NCBI GenBank assembly: GCA_964449325.1
Contig: CAYUYJ010000013.1
Location: 23,369 to 87,368 of the forward strand
DNA length: 64,000 bases
Direction: 5' to 3'
From: RGIG3002 sp964449325
GTDB lineage: Bacteria > Bacillota > Clostridia > Lachnospirales > Lachnospiraceae
A program made the position numbers and the translations under genes. A model generated the notes under the pieces. That model worked only from the letters and a program-made list of their open reading frames with translations, was not told the origin of the DNA and ran no database searches. The stretch's first letter is position 1. Every line of letters begins with the position of its first letter. Below are positions 17,659 through 24,828 of the stretch, piece by piece.

Positions 17659-19416
17659 TTACACGCGTACTGTTTCATTAGAGTGGCGGACATATTTTAC
17701 CCCGTTGTAAAAACATGTTTCACCTATATTTTTGCTTTTAAATACAAGCAATTCTGTATCGTGGTAATCAAAAGGCTCGAAAGTCTCCAGAATGTACTCT
17801 TTAAGCTTTTCTGAAATAGGTTCGGTGTCTAGAAGCTTCCGTATGCGTCTGTAGTAAGAATCAGTACTGCCACATAATTTCTCAGCTTCTTTTGTTATAC
17901 CCGGTATATAATGCTGGTTATTAATTAAAGCCTGCTCTTTGTAAGTACTGTACCAGCTATCATAGGCTTCTTTTGAATCAGCAACACCTAAAACAACTAA
18001 TCCCTCCTCTTTGGCGCTAGTGGTGTTCGCCATTGCGACAAGGGTTTTTGCTATATCGTGAATTACATTCATGTTGACAGATGTAGAAGAAAAATCAGAT
18101 ATACCGACTTTAAATTCTGTCATCTGCCTTTCAATTTTGGAGTAACCTAATCGTTTGTCTATTTCATCCTGTAGTTCACTATGTTTCTTTGCAATCTGCT
18201 TAACAAACGCCGGACGAAGTAGTTTATAGACTATATCTATTGTTTTGCTTACTTGAGCGTAATCAATCCGGGAGCTTTTTGTAAAAGCATCAAAACTGCC
18301 TGCTGCATCTTTTATTGCATTAGCTACCTCTTGATAATTCGAAATTACAAACCCTTCTTCCAGCAGTCTGTACACTGCTATAAAAAGAACTTTAAAACAT
18401 TCGTCTTTATTGCTTACGCGCCGGCTGCTAAATAGAAAAGATGAAAAATCAGAATTTACTGAGTCGAAAACCATATCTATTGTATCAAAGGTTTTCCTGA
18501 ATTTGTTTTCCAGATTATCTTTGCCAAGTTCTGAAATCCGATTCTCAATCTGGTTGTTCAGGATGGTACCTTTTTCGTACAGCTGGTCTAAACGGTCTTT
18601 ACTCTTCTTAAAGTCTTTCAATAGAATCATAGCAAATAAAGTCTCTATGATTTCTTCATCTTTAGACTCTTTGATATTCTGCGGGTCGATAAGATCATGC
18701 CTTCTCCAGAAGACTGCATCCAAGTCAACTCCATAACCATACTGTTTATAGCCGACACTAATTTTAGGTATATCGCATAAGCAAATATGGTCATCGTAAG
18801 TATGGTCTAAGCGCACATCACTTGCTACGCGTCTAACCAAATCAGGAAACTCTCCGACTGCCTTAGACTGTCTCAAATCATGTGAGGAGATTTGTCTTCC
18901 AGTTGAATTTATCCTACTGAATATCATATCCACAGTAGCATTATCCTTACCTGTTATTATAGCAGGAATCTGATATCTGCAGAATTCAATGCACAATTCT
19001 TTCGGCAGCAGTCTATCATGCTTCTTTAACTGCTTGTCCTGATTCATGAGCAGTTGAAATGTTTCATTATTAGCATTAGGGTCAAAGTAACAGTTTTCGT
19101 TGTTGTATTCAATTGAGAACTCTCCCAATACAAACGAGATAATAGCATTGAGTCGCTGCATTCCGTCGACTATCTCGAGAATGTTTCTTTTATTCTCAGA
19201 AGGAACATCATATTTAACCAAAAGAATTGCAGGCAAGGGTATTTCTCTAATCATGGAATCGATAAGGAGTCTTTTTTCATCGATTCCCCATACTAACTTT
19301 CTCTGGTATCTACGGTTAACATAAAACAGATTCTGTACGTAATTAGCTATTATGTCATTTACAGTATATTTTTCTACAGTTAATGTGTTGCTCATAGTAC
19401 GGTCACTCCAATTCAT
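17659..19416 (-). CDS. DUF262 (GmrS-like) protein fused to an AlbA_2/Schlafen-type domain
   Basis: 585 residues from the ATG at 19416, which has GGAGG 7 bp upstream; the open frame runs further upstream without a good start. The N-terminal DUF262 domain (about 5-230) shows YVNRRYQRKLVW, LIDSMIREIPLPAILL and IVDGMQR, the DGQQR-type motif with Q changed to M. A helical middle follows, then a C-terminal AlbA_2-like region (about 455-585) with FKVGISDFS, IAKTLVAMANT, GLVVLGVAD and the end motif VKYVRHSNETV. DUF262 domains occur in GmrSD-type modification-dependent nucleases and other phage-defence proteins; AlbA_2 domains bind nucleotides or nucleic acid. A defence role is likely but inferred. 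Confidence 0.75.
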   Translation of the reverse strand: MNWSDRTMSNTLTVEKYTVNDIIANYVQNLFYVNRRYQRKLVWGIDEKRLLIDSMIREIPLPAILLVKYDVPSENKRNILEIVDGMQRLNAIISFVLGEFSIEYNNENCYFDPNANNETFQLLMNQDKQLKKHDRLLPKELCIEFCRYQIPAIITGKDNATVDMIFSRINSTGRQISSHDLRQSKAVGEFPDLVRRVASDVRLDHTYDDHICLCDIPKISVGYKQYGYGVDLDAVFWRRHDLIDPQNIKESKDEEIIETLFAMILLKDFKKSKDRLDQLYEKGTILNNQIENRISELGKDNLENKFRKTFDTIDMVFDSVNSDFSSFLFSSRRVSNKDECFKVLFIAVYRLLEEGFVISNYQEVANAIKDAAGSFDAFTKSSRIDYAQVSKTIDIVYKLLRPAFVKQIAKKHSELQDEIDKRLGYSKIERQMTEFKVGISDFSSTSVNMNVIHDIAKTLVAMANTTSAKEEGLVVLGVADSKEAYDSWYSTYKEQALINNQHYIPGITKEAEKLCGSTDSYYRRIRKLLDTEPISEKLKEYILETFEPFDYHDTELLVFKSKNIGETCFYNGVKYVRHSNETVRV

Positions 19417-19562
19417 AATGATACCTCCATTATAGCTTAATATATTATTTTGTAAATATAATGTTTTCCGTAGACATTGTCTCTGAATTAAAGAGAGTCG
19501 CTGCACACGTAGCATAAAAGTATTTACATATTGAGCACATACTACTTTGTGTCGAACAAGCT

Positions 19563-19587
19563 GGGTACTAGTAACTTACTAGTACCC
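19563..19587. repeat. Perfect 25-bp palindrome
   Basis: GGGTACTAGTAA, one central C, TTACTAGTACCC. It is followed by a T-rich stretch on the plus strand. It may be a bidirectional terminator or an operator upstream of the DUF262 gene. Confidence 0.6.
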
Positions 19588-20113
19588 TTTCGCTTTATAA
19601 TTAATAGCGACAATTGAGACGCTACTGCTGACTTCTCAGCATAAATAAATTTGTAAAGGGGTACTTTTACCCTTCTTGCGGTGCTTATGCCAGGCATTAC
19701 AGCTTTGGCTGTAATTGCAACGATTGTTGTGAAATGTGCCTGTTTTTAAAATTAAAATAAGCAATGCCATAGCCAGTGGATTTTCTTATTATGAGGCGCT
19801 TGATTATGTGTTGGTGTTACAGCTTTAGCTATAATTGCAACAATTGTTGTGAAATGCATACAAACTAAAAGGGGAAGGAATTCGTAGGGTATGCGCATGC
19901 CCAATGAATAGCCCTTCTGTTTGATTATGCGTTGGTATTACAGCCTTAGCTATACAATGTTATCTACGGGAGCTTGCACTCCCATCATAGATACAGGAGG
20001 CAGATAGGGACAGCCCTCTTACTCATTGTCGAAGAATACAATAGAAACTTCTTAATACCTGTGACATAAACACTGCAAGAAAGATAAAAGATATTTTAGT
20101 AATACAGCATAGC

Positions 20114-20145
20114 TTGGATACCTATGCGAGCACATAGGTATCCAA
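20114..20145. repeat. Inverted repeat with 13-bp arms
   Basis: TTGGATACCTATG, six-base loop CGAGCA, then the exact reverse complement. No T run follows, so it is not a simple terminator. Confidence 0.6.
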
Positions 20146-20223
20146 CTTGAATCCGCTGCTCTGTAAAAGAACTCAATACAATAAGATTTACAGTGCGGAA
20201 CGCTGCAACTACATTTTAAAGGG

Positions 20224-20252
20224 GCTGGTAAGTTACCAGCTCTTTCCTTTTT
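20224..20252 (+). terminator. Terminator-like hairpin on the plus strand
   Basis: GCTGGTAA, central G, TTACCAGC, then TCTTTCCTTTTT. No plus-strand gene was found just upstream, which suggests an unrecognised transcript in 19.6-20.2 kb. Confidence 0.45.
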
Positions 20253-20299
20253 AGAGAATGACATATTACAAAACCTTTTCAAAAATTTGTCATCGGTAA

Positions 20300-20803
20300 T
20301 TAGGACAAAAGTGCTTTAAGTGCTGTGTTTACAGCCTCTTTGAACGCTTCATCGTCCAGTTCATTAATGCATGTAGGCATATAAAGAGCTGCATTGCTGA
20401 CTAATTCAGTAATGTACGTAACGAATCGGTCGTCAGACGTTATACTCAGCAGAGTCGCAGCGTTGTCTAAGTTGAGCTCACCAGAATTCTGAGTAGGCGC
20501 ACTCTGTCCCAATAGTTTGGCTAGGTCACTATCTGTACTTATATCAACACTGCCGTCAACTATAATATTTTCGCCAATATGCACATTACCATGCACTTTA
20601 GCATTTCCATGGACGATAGCAAATCCATGAACATGTGCACTTCCATAAACATGTGCGACTCCATAAACCTGAGCCTTTCCATAAATCTCAGCATCTCCAG
20701 AGACGCAAGCAAATCCACAGACATACGCATTCTCAGAAACCCGGGCATTCTTGGCAATATTCTGTACAGAATCTGCAGTTGATGAAGTGTATTTTATAAT
20801 CAT
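20300..20803 (-). CDS. Left-handed beta-helix (hexapeptide repeat) protein
   Basis: About 167 residues if started at the ATG at 20803. A run of hexapeptide-type repeats (about residues 15-85: ENAYVCGFACVSG, EIYGKAQVYGVAHVYG, VHGNAKVHGNVHIG) predicts a left-handed parallel beta-helix; a C-terminal helical region of about 70 residues follows. Such repeats occur in acyltransferases and in YdcK-like or phage proteins of unknown role; no catalytic motif was seen. The start is uncertain: no ribosome binding site precedes 20803, and the frame runs on to 21046 (TTG), but only antisense to the plus-strand gene at 20826. Confidence 0.6.
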   Translation of the reverse strand: MIIKYTSSTADSVQNIAKNARVSENAYVCGFACVSGDAEIYGKAQVYGVAHVYGSAHVHGFAIVHGNAKVHGNVHIGENIIVDGSVDISTDSDLAKLLGQSAPTQNSGELNLDNAATLLSITSDDRFVTYITELVSNAALYMPTCINELDDEAFKEAVNTALKALLS

Positions 20804-20825
20804 TAACAAAGAAAGGAGGAAAAGC

Positions 20826-21122
20826 ATGGATAGTATTTCCAAGGACAAAAGTGAGCTTAAAGTAATTGCCACAGGGATTTTCGTGATTTTGTATCTTTGC
20901 ACTGTAATAACAGCTGCCGATAAGCTACCCCTAGCTATTGGCATTGCACTCTCGTTTACGAATATTATTAGTGCATCAATACTTTGCTGGATTGTAAGTA
21001 TTACGTTTAAGCATTTACAAAATTTGTGGATATACCAATTATCCAAACGCGTGTACTATGCAGCATTGTTGTTCTCAATGGCATTTGTTCCGTTTACTGT
21101 ATCTCTTAATATTGGTAATTGA
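20826..21122 (+). CDS. Small membrane protein
   Basis: 98 residues from the ATG at 20826 with a perfect AAAGGAGG six bases or so upstream. Three predicted membrane segments (about 12-32, 38-58, 75-92) are joined by short loops. No family recognised. It is divergent from the beta-helix gene with only ~22 bp between starts, so their control regions must overlap. Confidence 0.65.
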   Translation: MDSISKDKSELKVIATGIFVILYLCTVITAADKLPLAIGIALSFTNIISASILCWIVSITFKHLQNLWIYQLSKRVYYAALLFSMAFVPFTVSLNIGN

Positions 21123-21161
21123 TACGACACTGAACAGCTTATTTCAATTATCATTTCCTAG

Positions 21162-21215
21162 GCACATCTAATCTGGTTAGGTGTGTGTCTTTGTGCTTTC
21201 ACGCTTATTTTTCAT
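21162..21215 (+). terminator. Possible terminator of the small membrane protein gene
   Basis: GGCACATCTAA pairs with TTAGGTGTGTG using G-T pairs, followed by a moderately T-rich tract. Weak. Confidence 0.35.
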
Positions 21216-21293
21216 TTGATTTAATTAAGACTTTATTACTCCAATTATATATGTACTATATGCCCAAAATTTGGCGTTCCTTTACGACTTAAA

Positions 21294-21318
21294 TAGGGAA
21301 GACCATAAGCCTTCCCTG
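21294..21318 (-). terminator. Possible terminator of the HipA-locus operon
   Basis: On the minus strand AGGGAAG pairs with CTTCCCT across a 9-base loop just after the 21330 stop codon. The T run is short. Confidence 0.4.
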
Positions 21319-21329
21319 TAATCTTTGTC

Positions 21330-21707
21330 TTATCTTTTCCGTTGCTCCAACGTAGGCCGGAGCACATTGATGTCCCTGAAATACTCTAAATCCTCTCCCT
21401 CAAACCGTATCCACAAATCATCGCGATTCGTATGCCCGTGAGTGCATTTCACAATGTCGAAAGGATTATACTGAGTCAATCCCATAGACGCAAGGATTTC
21501 CTCTTTATCTGGTCTTCCTTCCTCAAAACATCTGTCTCTGAATTTATTCAAGACTGACTGTATTGTTTTTGGACGTCTGCCAAGAAACTTATAAGGTATC
21601 TCATCAGTAAACTCTTGGCAAGTAACCTCTTTGGTTTCTCTGTTTACCTCAACATGAGCCACTACAGTATTGATAAGCATCCAATCAAATATTAGCATCT
21701 TTTCCAT
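21330..21707 (-). CDS. Small partner protein of the HipA-like kinase (unknown)
   Basis: 125 residues. The ATG at 21707 overlaps the end of the kinase gene by 16 bp and has GAGGG 6 bp upstream, so the two are translated together. The protein is mixed-charge and soluble (KFLGRRPKTIQSVLNKF, EEILASMGLTQYNPFDIVKCTHG). No family recognised. The tight coupling suggests a partner, substrate or antitoxin of the kinase. Confidence 0.75.
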   Translation of the reverse strand: MEKMLIFDWMLINTVVAHVEVNRETKEVTCQEFTDEIPYKFLGRRPKTIQSVLNKFRDRCFEEGRPDKEEILASMGLTQYNPFDIVKCTHGHTNRDDLWIRFEGEDLEYFRDINVLRPTLEQRKR

Positions 21708-22465
21708 GCAATACCCTCCGTTTCTGACAACGCTCTTAGAACTGTCTTTAGAGCACGTACACTCATTCTGTCACTGAAGTTCACGCTGTTGACAAAATCA
21801 TCATAGTGCAACTCCAATAACCTATTGTTTACCAGATTACGTGGGAAGTCTGTGTAAAATGGTTTTGCTGATATACTGCGGTAGTTCGTGTCAAAGTCTA
21901 CCTCTAGCGGATATGAAAGCACATCCGACATGCAAGCTGCTCCATTATCAAAAATAGGAGCGGGTGAGTATTTGCCATCGGAGTAGAGGAAAGAAATATT
22001 TTTAAAATGTCGGTCATCATTTCTGGTCATAGCATCGACACAGAGTATTGTGTCGATATAACTTTTTACATCAAATCCAACAATGCCAAATAAATAATCT
22101 CTCAAGTCATCATAGGAAATGGAATAGGATTGCAAGCCTTCATCCAGCAAATTCGCTACTGTCATTTCCACAGCATCTCCGACAAAATCTTGAGAATAAC
22201 AACCAGAGCCAATCCTTTTTCCGTCCTCGTATATTAGGCACGCGCGGTACTTCACATAATCTTTCTCTGATAAGTCTGTAAAACTCAATAGGTGAGAGAC
22301 GAGCACTTCTGCAGTATTCTCGTACCCTAAGCAATTCAATTTCACAAATTTATCGTTATGTTTCCATTTTATCTGATTGCCTAATGAGCTACTGAAGGCA
22401 TCTAATCGCTCAGAACTTTTAACATGTATGATAGGTAAAGCATTAATACTAATATCTTCTAACAT
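21692..22465 (-). CDS. HipA-like protein kinase, short form
   Basis: 257 residues, about 60% of E. coli HipA length and lacking the N-terminal subdomain. The catalytic region is recognisable: VDAMTRNDDRHFKNISFLY (catalytic Asp/Asn loop) followed by PAPIFDNGAAC (metal-binding DxG-type motif). HipA family kinases phosphorylate Ser/Thr residues, in E. coli on glutamyl-tRNA synthetase, and act as toxins. No HipB-type DNA-binding antitoxin is seen next to it. The start is ATG with AAAGGAG 8 bp upstream, directly after a decayed reading frame. Confidence 0.8.
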   Translation of the reverse strand: MLEDISINALPIIHVKSSERLDAFSSSLGNQIKWKHNDKFVKLNCLGYENTAEVLVSHLLSFTDLSEKDYVKYRACLIYEDGKRIGSGCYSQDFVGDAVEMTVANLLDEGLQSYSISYDDLRDYLFGIVGFDVKSYIDTILCVDAMTRNDDRHFKNISFLYSDGKYSPAPIFDNGAACMSDVLSYPLEVDFDTNYRSISAKPFYTDFPRNLVNNRLLELHYDDFVNSVNFSDRMSVRALKTVLRALSETEGIAWKRC

Positions 22466-22763
22466 GTAACAATCTCCTTTCAGTTACCCAAATAATATTT
22501 TGGTCTGTCGCTTCAACAAGCATATCCTCGAAATCAAAATATAAAGCCGGCTTATCCTCTAACATAATGTATGTAGGCATTCACTCTCTGTATGGGTATT
22601 CACTGCAGTGCACGTAGTAACTTTTCTCTTTGGAGTCTCAGACAGCATAAACTCTAAACAAGTCAGCCAATCATTATCTTCACCGAATTCACTCTCAATA
22701 ACGCCAAAACCATAGAGCTATTTTAGAACAATAGCCTCTTACATCTTTAAATTTCAACGTCAT
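22449..22763 (-). pseudogene. Decayed gene between fic and the HipA-like kinase
   Basis: A start codon overlaps the fic stop (ATGA), so a coupled gene once followed. The frame (MTLKFKDVRGYCSKIAL) is broken by at least two shifts; the next frames give YGFGVIESEFGEDNDWL and MPTYIMLEDKPALYFDF, ending at 22449. Joined, these would make a protein of about 100 residues. Family not recognised. Confidence 0.6.
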
Positions 22764-23554
22764 ACTTCTACCTCTTTCCTTGCAAGCTGAATAGCCGGGT
22801 ATATGTCTTCTACGTCCATAGAACCATAACAACTAGGCAGTAAAGACAAGAACTTTTCTTTCTGCTCAGCTGTATAGTCCCTAGTAATATGCTCTATATA
22901 CACTTCTGTTTGAGATGTAGTAACTTCTTGAGCCACAAGCAGAACACAGTACTTCTGCATAAAGGAAATAAGTGCTGTGTCATCTGCTGTCTCATAGTAA
23001 CGTACCAACAGCGTTTTGAACTCTCCAATACGTTCAATAGGAACTTGGAATATGCCGATGTTGTTCTGTATTAGCACCTTATTAGCTATAAGCTGTGCAA
23101 CTCTTTTATTGCCGTCAATAAACATTTGAGTACGTGCTACATAGCAGAAATACTTCAAGGCACGCAACGTAATGTCCGGAATCTGCTCGATAGCATTTAA
23201 AGCATCCAGAATGATTCCGGTATTGGGTATCTCAGGTTCCCATGTAGTACCACCAATTCTTACCGGTAGCGTTCTGATTGCACCTGCATCATGAAATAGC
23301 ATGGCACCAACAATCTTATTGTATTCGCGCAATAGCATAAGGCTATTGTCGTAGTCGATATTATCCAAAAGAAACTGCCATGCACGTTTCATGTTAATGA
23401 TAAAGAGCACTTCTTCACTTGTAGTTGTGGTAGGTACATTAAGCAGTATCTCCTCTGTCTTAGGAAATGTTGTTCCAAGTCCCTCTAAGTTAGCACTCTT
23501 CCAGATACTATCGACTAAAAGTCTTTTTGCCATTGCAATTGCTGAGTCTTTCAT
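22760..23554 (-). CDS. Fic-family protein with class II inhibitory motif and non-canonical active site
   Basis: 264 residues from the ATG at 23554 (GAGGTG 6 bp upstream). The Fic core motif is present but altered: QMFIDGNKR, with Gln where the HxFx(D/E)GN(G/K)R motif has its catalytic His. An N-terminal SANLEG matches the (S/T)xxxE(G/N) inhibitory helix of class II Fic proteins. Canonical members transfer AMP or other nucleotides to Tyr/Thr/Ser; without the His the usual chemistry is doubtful. It is the first gene of an operon with the HipA-like kinase. Confidence 0.82.
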   Translation of the reverse strand: MKDSAIAMAKRLLVDSIWKSANLEGLGTTFPKTEEILLNVPTTTTSEEVLFIINMKRAWQFLLDNIDYDNSLMLLREYNKIVGAMLFHDAGAIRTLPVRIGGTTWEPEIPNTGIILDALNAIEQIPDITLRALKYFCYVARTQMFIDGNKRVAQLIANKVLIQNNIGIFQVPIERIGEFKTLLVRYYETADDTALISFMQKYCVLLVAQEVTTSQTEVYIEHITRDYTAEQKEKFLSLLPSCYGSMDVEDIYPAIQLARKEVEV

Positions 23555-23584
23555 AATGTACACCTCACATTCCTAATCGAATAC

Positions 23585-23613
23585 ATTTTAACAGAATTCT
23601 CTAATAGAGTAAA
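23585..23613 (-). promoter_or_regulatory. Promoter of the fic/HipA operon
   Basis: The minus strand reads TTTACT, 17 bp, TAAAAT, about 30 bp upstream of the fic start. The spacer contains a small inverted repeat (CTCTA-TTAGAG) that could bind a repressor. Confidence 0.5.
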
Positions 23614-23655
23614 GACAGCGATTTTCACTAGAGAGTAGCGTCTACCTCCTCAAGC

Positions 23656-23739
23656 TTACTTTGCATACAAAAAGCAATAGTCTATGTCCGGAATCCAGTT
23701 GTCCTTAATTAGATAATCGACGACCTTTTTGATTTTCAA
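23656..23739 (-). CDS. Possible 27-residue peptide
   Basis: TTG start at 23739 with AAGGTGAG upstream; the peptide starts MKIKKVVDYLIKDNW and is rich in Lys and aromatic residues. It may be the N-terminal remnant of a lost gene. Short and unsupported by context. Confidence 0.25.
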   Translation of the reverse strand: MKIKKVVDYLIKDNWIPDIDYCFLYAK

Positions 23740-23781
23740 TCTTCTCACCTTCTTTCTACATCCATTACCCCAAAAAAGGTA

Positions 23782-23810
23782 AAAAAATAGCCCCTACTTT
23801 CGTAAGGGCT
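23782..23810 (-). terminator. Strong intrinsic terminator ending the candidate RNA
   Basis: A nine-pair stem (one mismatch or wobble) with a GAAA tetraloop followed on the minus strand by A and seven T. Confidence 0.8.
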
Positions 23811-23896
23811 TGCCGATGAATCGCCAGATTCACCATAACTGAATCAATTTTTACCGGTCAGTCGCCAGACCAACCATATCTGTATGCTTATCGTAC
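23782..23896 (-). ncRNA. Candidate small structured RNA with two similar hairpins
   Basis: On the minus strand a TATAAT (23903-23908) lies 17 bp after TTCATA (23926-23931). The transcript would fold two related hairpins, GGT-TG-GTC-TGGC-GAC-TG-ACC (23856-23875) and GAATC-TGGC-GATTC (23818-23831), both with TGGC loops. It ends at a strong terminator (AGCCCTTAC, GAAA, GTAGGGGCT, seven T). No open frame spans it. It matches no RNA family I recognise. Confidence 0.5.
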
Positions 23897-24020
23897 ATCG
23901 ATATTATATGAAAAGTCAAATATTTTATGAACTATTCCTACATGCTATAACAACATATATTCACACAGGATTCCACAAAAACTATTGATGGATTGGCAGC
24001 TTGCATCCTGCAATCTTCCT

Positions 24021-24175
24021 TTCTATACCTCTTGTTTTTTTCCTTCTATGACAATATATGCAAAACACGAATGGTTGATATTCCTCTTTTATCACCCGAT
24101 AGATTTATTCAACAATCCTATCCACTAATGCTTCTATATGAATCTTCATGGTATCCAGACATGGTATCGGACAAT
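24021..24175. repeat. Right copy of island-flanking direct repeat (attR-like)
   Basis: 155 bp matching 10310-10463. It contains the intact 3' end of the racemase gene and a now-orphaned GAGG ribosome binding site that preceded the amidase in the left copy. Confidence 0.9.
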
Positions 24176-24797
24176 TCTCATCATTCAATGCCAACGGAAG
24201 TTCGGTACATCCAAGTACAATCGCTTCAATCCCGTCCCTTGTCTGCATATTCCTGATAACATCAAGCAGTTCCTGTCTTGTGGATTCCCTGACAATTCCC
24301 ATCTCCAGTTCATTCGTAATTCTGTCATTTACCAGTTCCATCGTTTTTTCCGAAGGTGTCACAATTTCTATCCCCTGCCTTATAAACGGCTCCTTAAAAA
24401 AATCTCCCTTCATGGTAAATATGGTTCCCAAAAGACCGATTTTTCTCAATTTTCTTCGTTTTGCTTCCTCACAGACCACCTCCACGATACTTACCAGCGG
24501 AATCGGAGATTGCTTCTCTAATGAATCAAACACAATGTGCAATGTATTCGCTGACAACGCTGCAAATTCCGCACCGCCTCTTGCAAGGTTATGGATTGCC
24601 TGCAAAAGATACGCTGTCAATTCTTCATATTTTTCTTCCCGGCAATAAGACAATGCCCGATAAAGATTAATACTCTCTATGGAAAACTCCGGAAATTGTT
24701 TTCCGTCAGTTCCGGTATTTACCATGTGATTAATCTCCCGATAATAAACCAAAGTGGACTCCGGTCCTGTTCCGCCTACTAAGCCTAATTTTTTCAT
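24105..24797 (-). CDS. Aspartate/glutamate racemase family protein
   Basis: 230 residues from the ATG at 24797 with GGAGG 6 bp upstream. The N-terminal KLGLVGGTGPEST motif and the C-terminal VLGCTELPL (catalytic Cys) are typical. The first catalytic motif, usually CNT or TNT, reads SANTLH here, so the residue before NT is Ala. The enzyme class interconverts L- and D-Asp/Glu with two thiols (or Thr/Cys in E. coli YgeA); this one may have a changed activity. It lies 31 bp after the MFS exporter gene. Its 3' end is duplicated at the far side of the island. Confidence 0.85.
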   Translation of the reverse strand: MKKLGLVGGTGPESTLVYYREINHMVNTGTDGKQFPEFSIESINLYRALSYCREEKYEELTAYLLQAIHNLARGGAEFAALSANTLHIVFDSLEKQSPIPLVSIVEVVCEEAKRRKLRKIGLLGTIFTMKGDFFKEPFIRQGIEIVTPSEKTMELVNDRITNELEMGIVRESTRQELLDVIRNMQTRDGIEAIVLGCTELPLALNDENCPIPCLDTMKIHIEALVDRIVE

Positions 24798-24828
24798 ATA
24801 TACCTCCATACTGCAACGGCTTCCCAAA

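Larger units (their letters stand above)
19417..20299. other. Gene-poor stretch rich in hairpins and a three-copy repeat
   Basis: 883 bp without a convincing gene. It holds a 25-bp perfect palindrome (19563-19587), three related segments near 19690-19735, 19815-19857 and 19935-19955 built on TTACAGC-TTTAGC-TATAA, a GGGAG/CTCCC hairpin near 19970, a perfect 13-bp-arm hairpin (20114-20145), and a plus-strand terminator-like hairpin (20224-20252). It could be a structured RNA, decayed genes, or control sites. Confidence 0.5.
10464..24020. other. Genomic island between 154-bp direct repeats
   Basis: 13.6 kb lying between a racemase gene and the amidase gene that would otherwise be separated by about 84 bp. 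The content is accessory: IS66, an unknown secreted protein, a DUF262/AlbA protein, HipA-like and Fic proteins, decayed genes and hairpin-rich non-coding DNA. No integrase, relaxase or phage structural gene was recognised, so it may be immobile, be mobilised in trans, or have entered by homologous recombination. Confidence 0.75.

Noticed and set aside
20052..20282. 76-codon minus-strand open frame in the hairpin region
   Set aside because: No ribosome binding site, Cys- and Ser-rich odd composition, and it runs through two inverted repeats; better explained as non-coding.
20579..20782. Plus-strand repetitive open frame of 67 codons
   Set aside because: It is the complement of the beta-helix hexapeptide repeats; the minus-strand reading gives a known fold.
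23782..23880. CRISPR-like repeats
   Set aside because: Only two imperfect copies with self-pairing and no spacers of regular length; no cas genes nearby.
10464..24020. Prophage or conjugative element
   Set aside because: No capsid, portal, terminase, relaxase, coupling protein or integrase gene was recognised in the interval.
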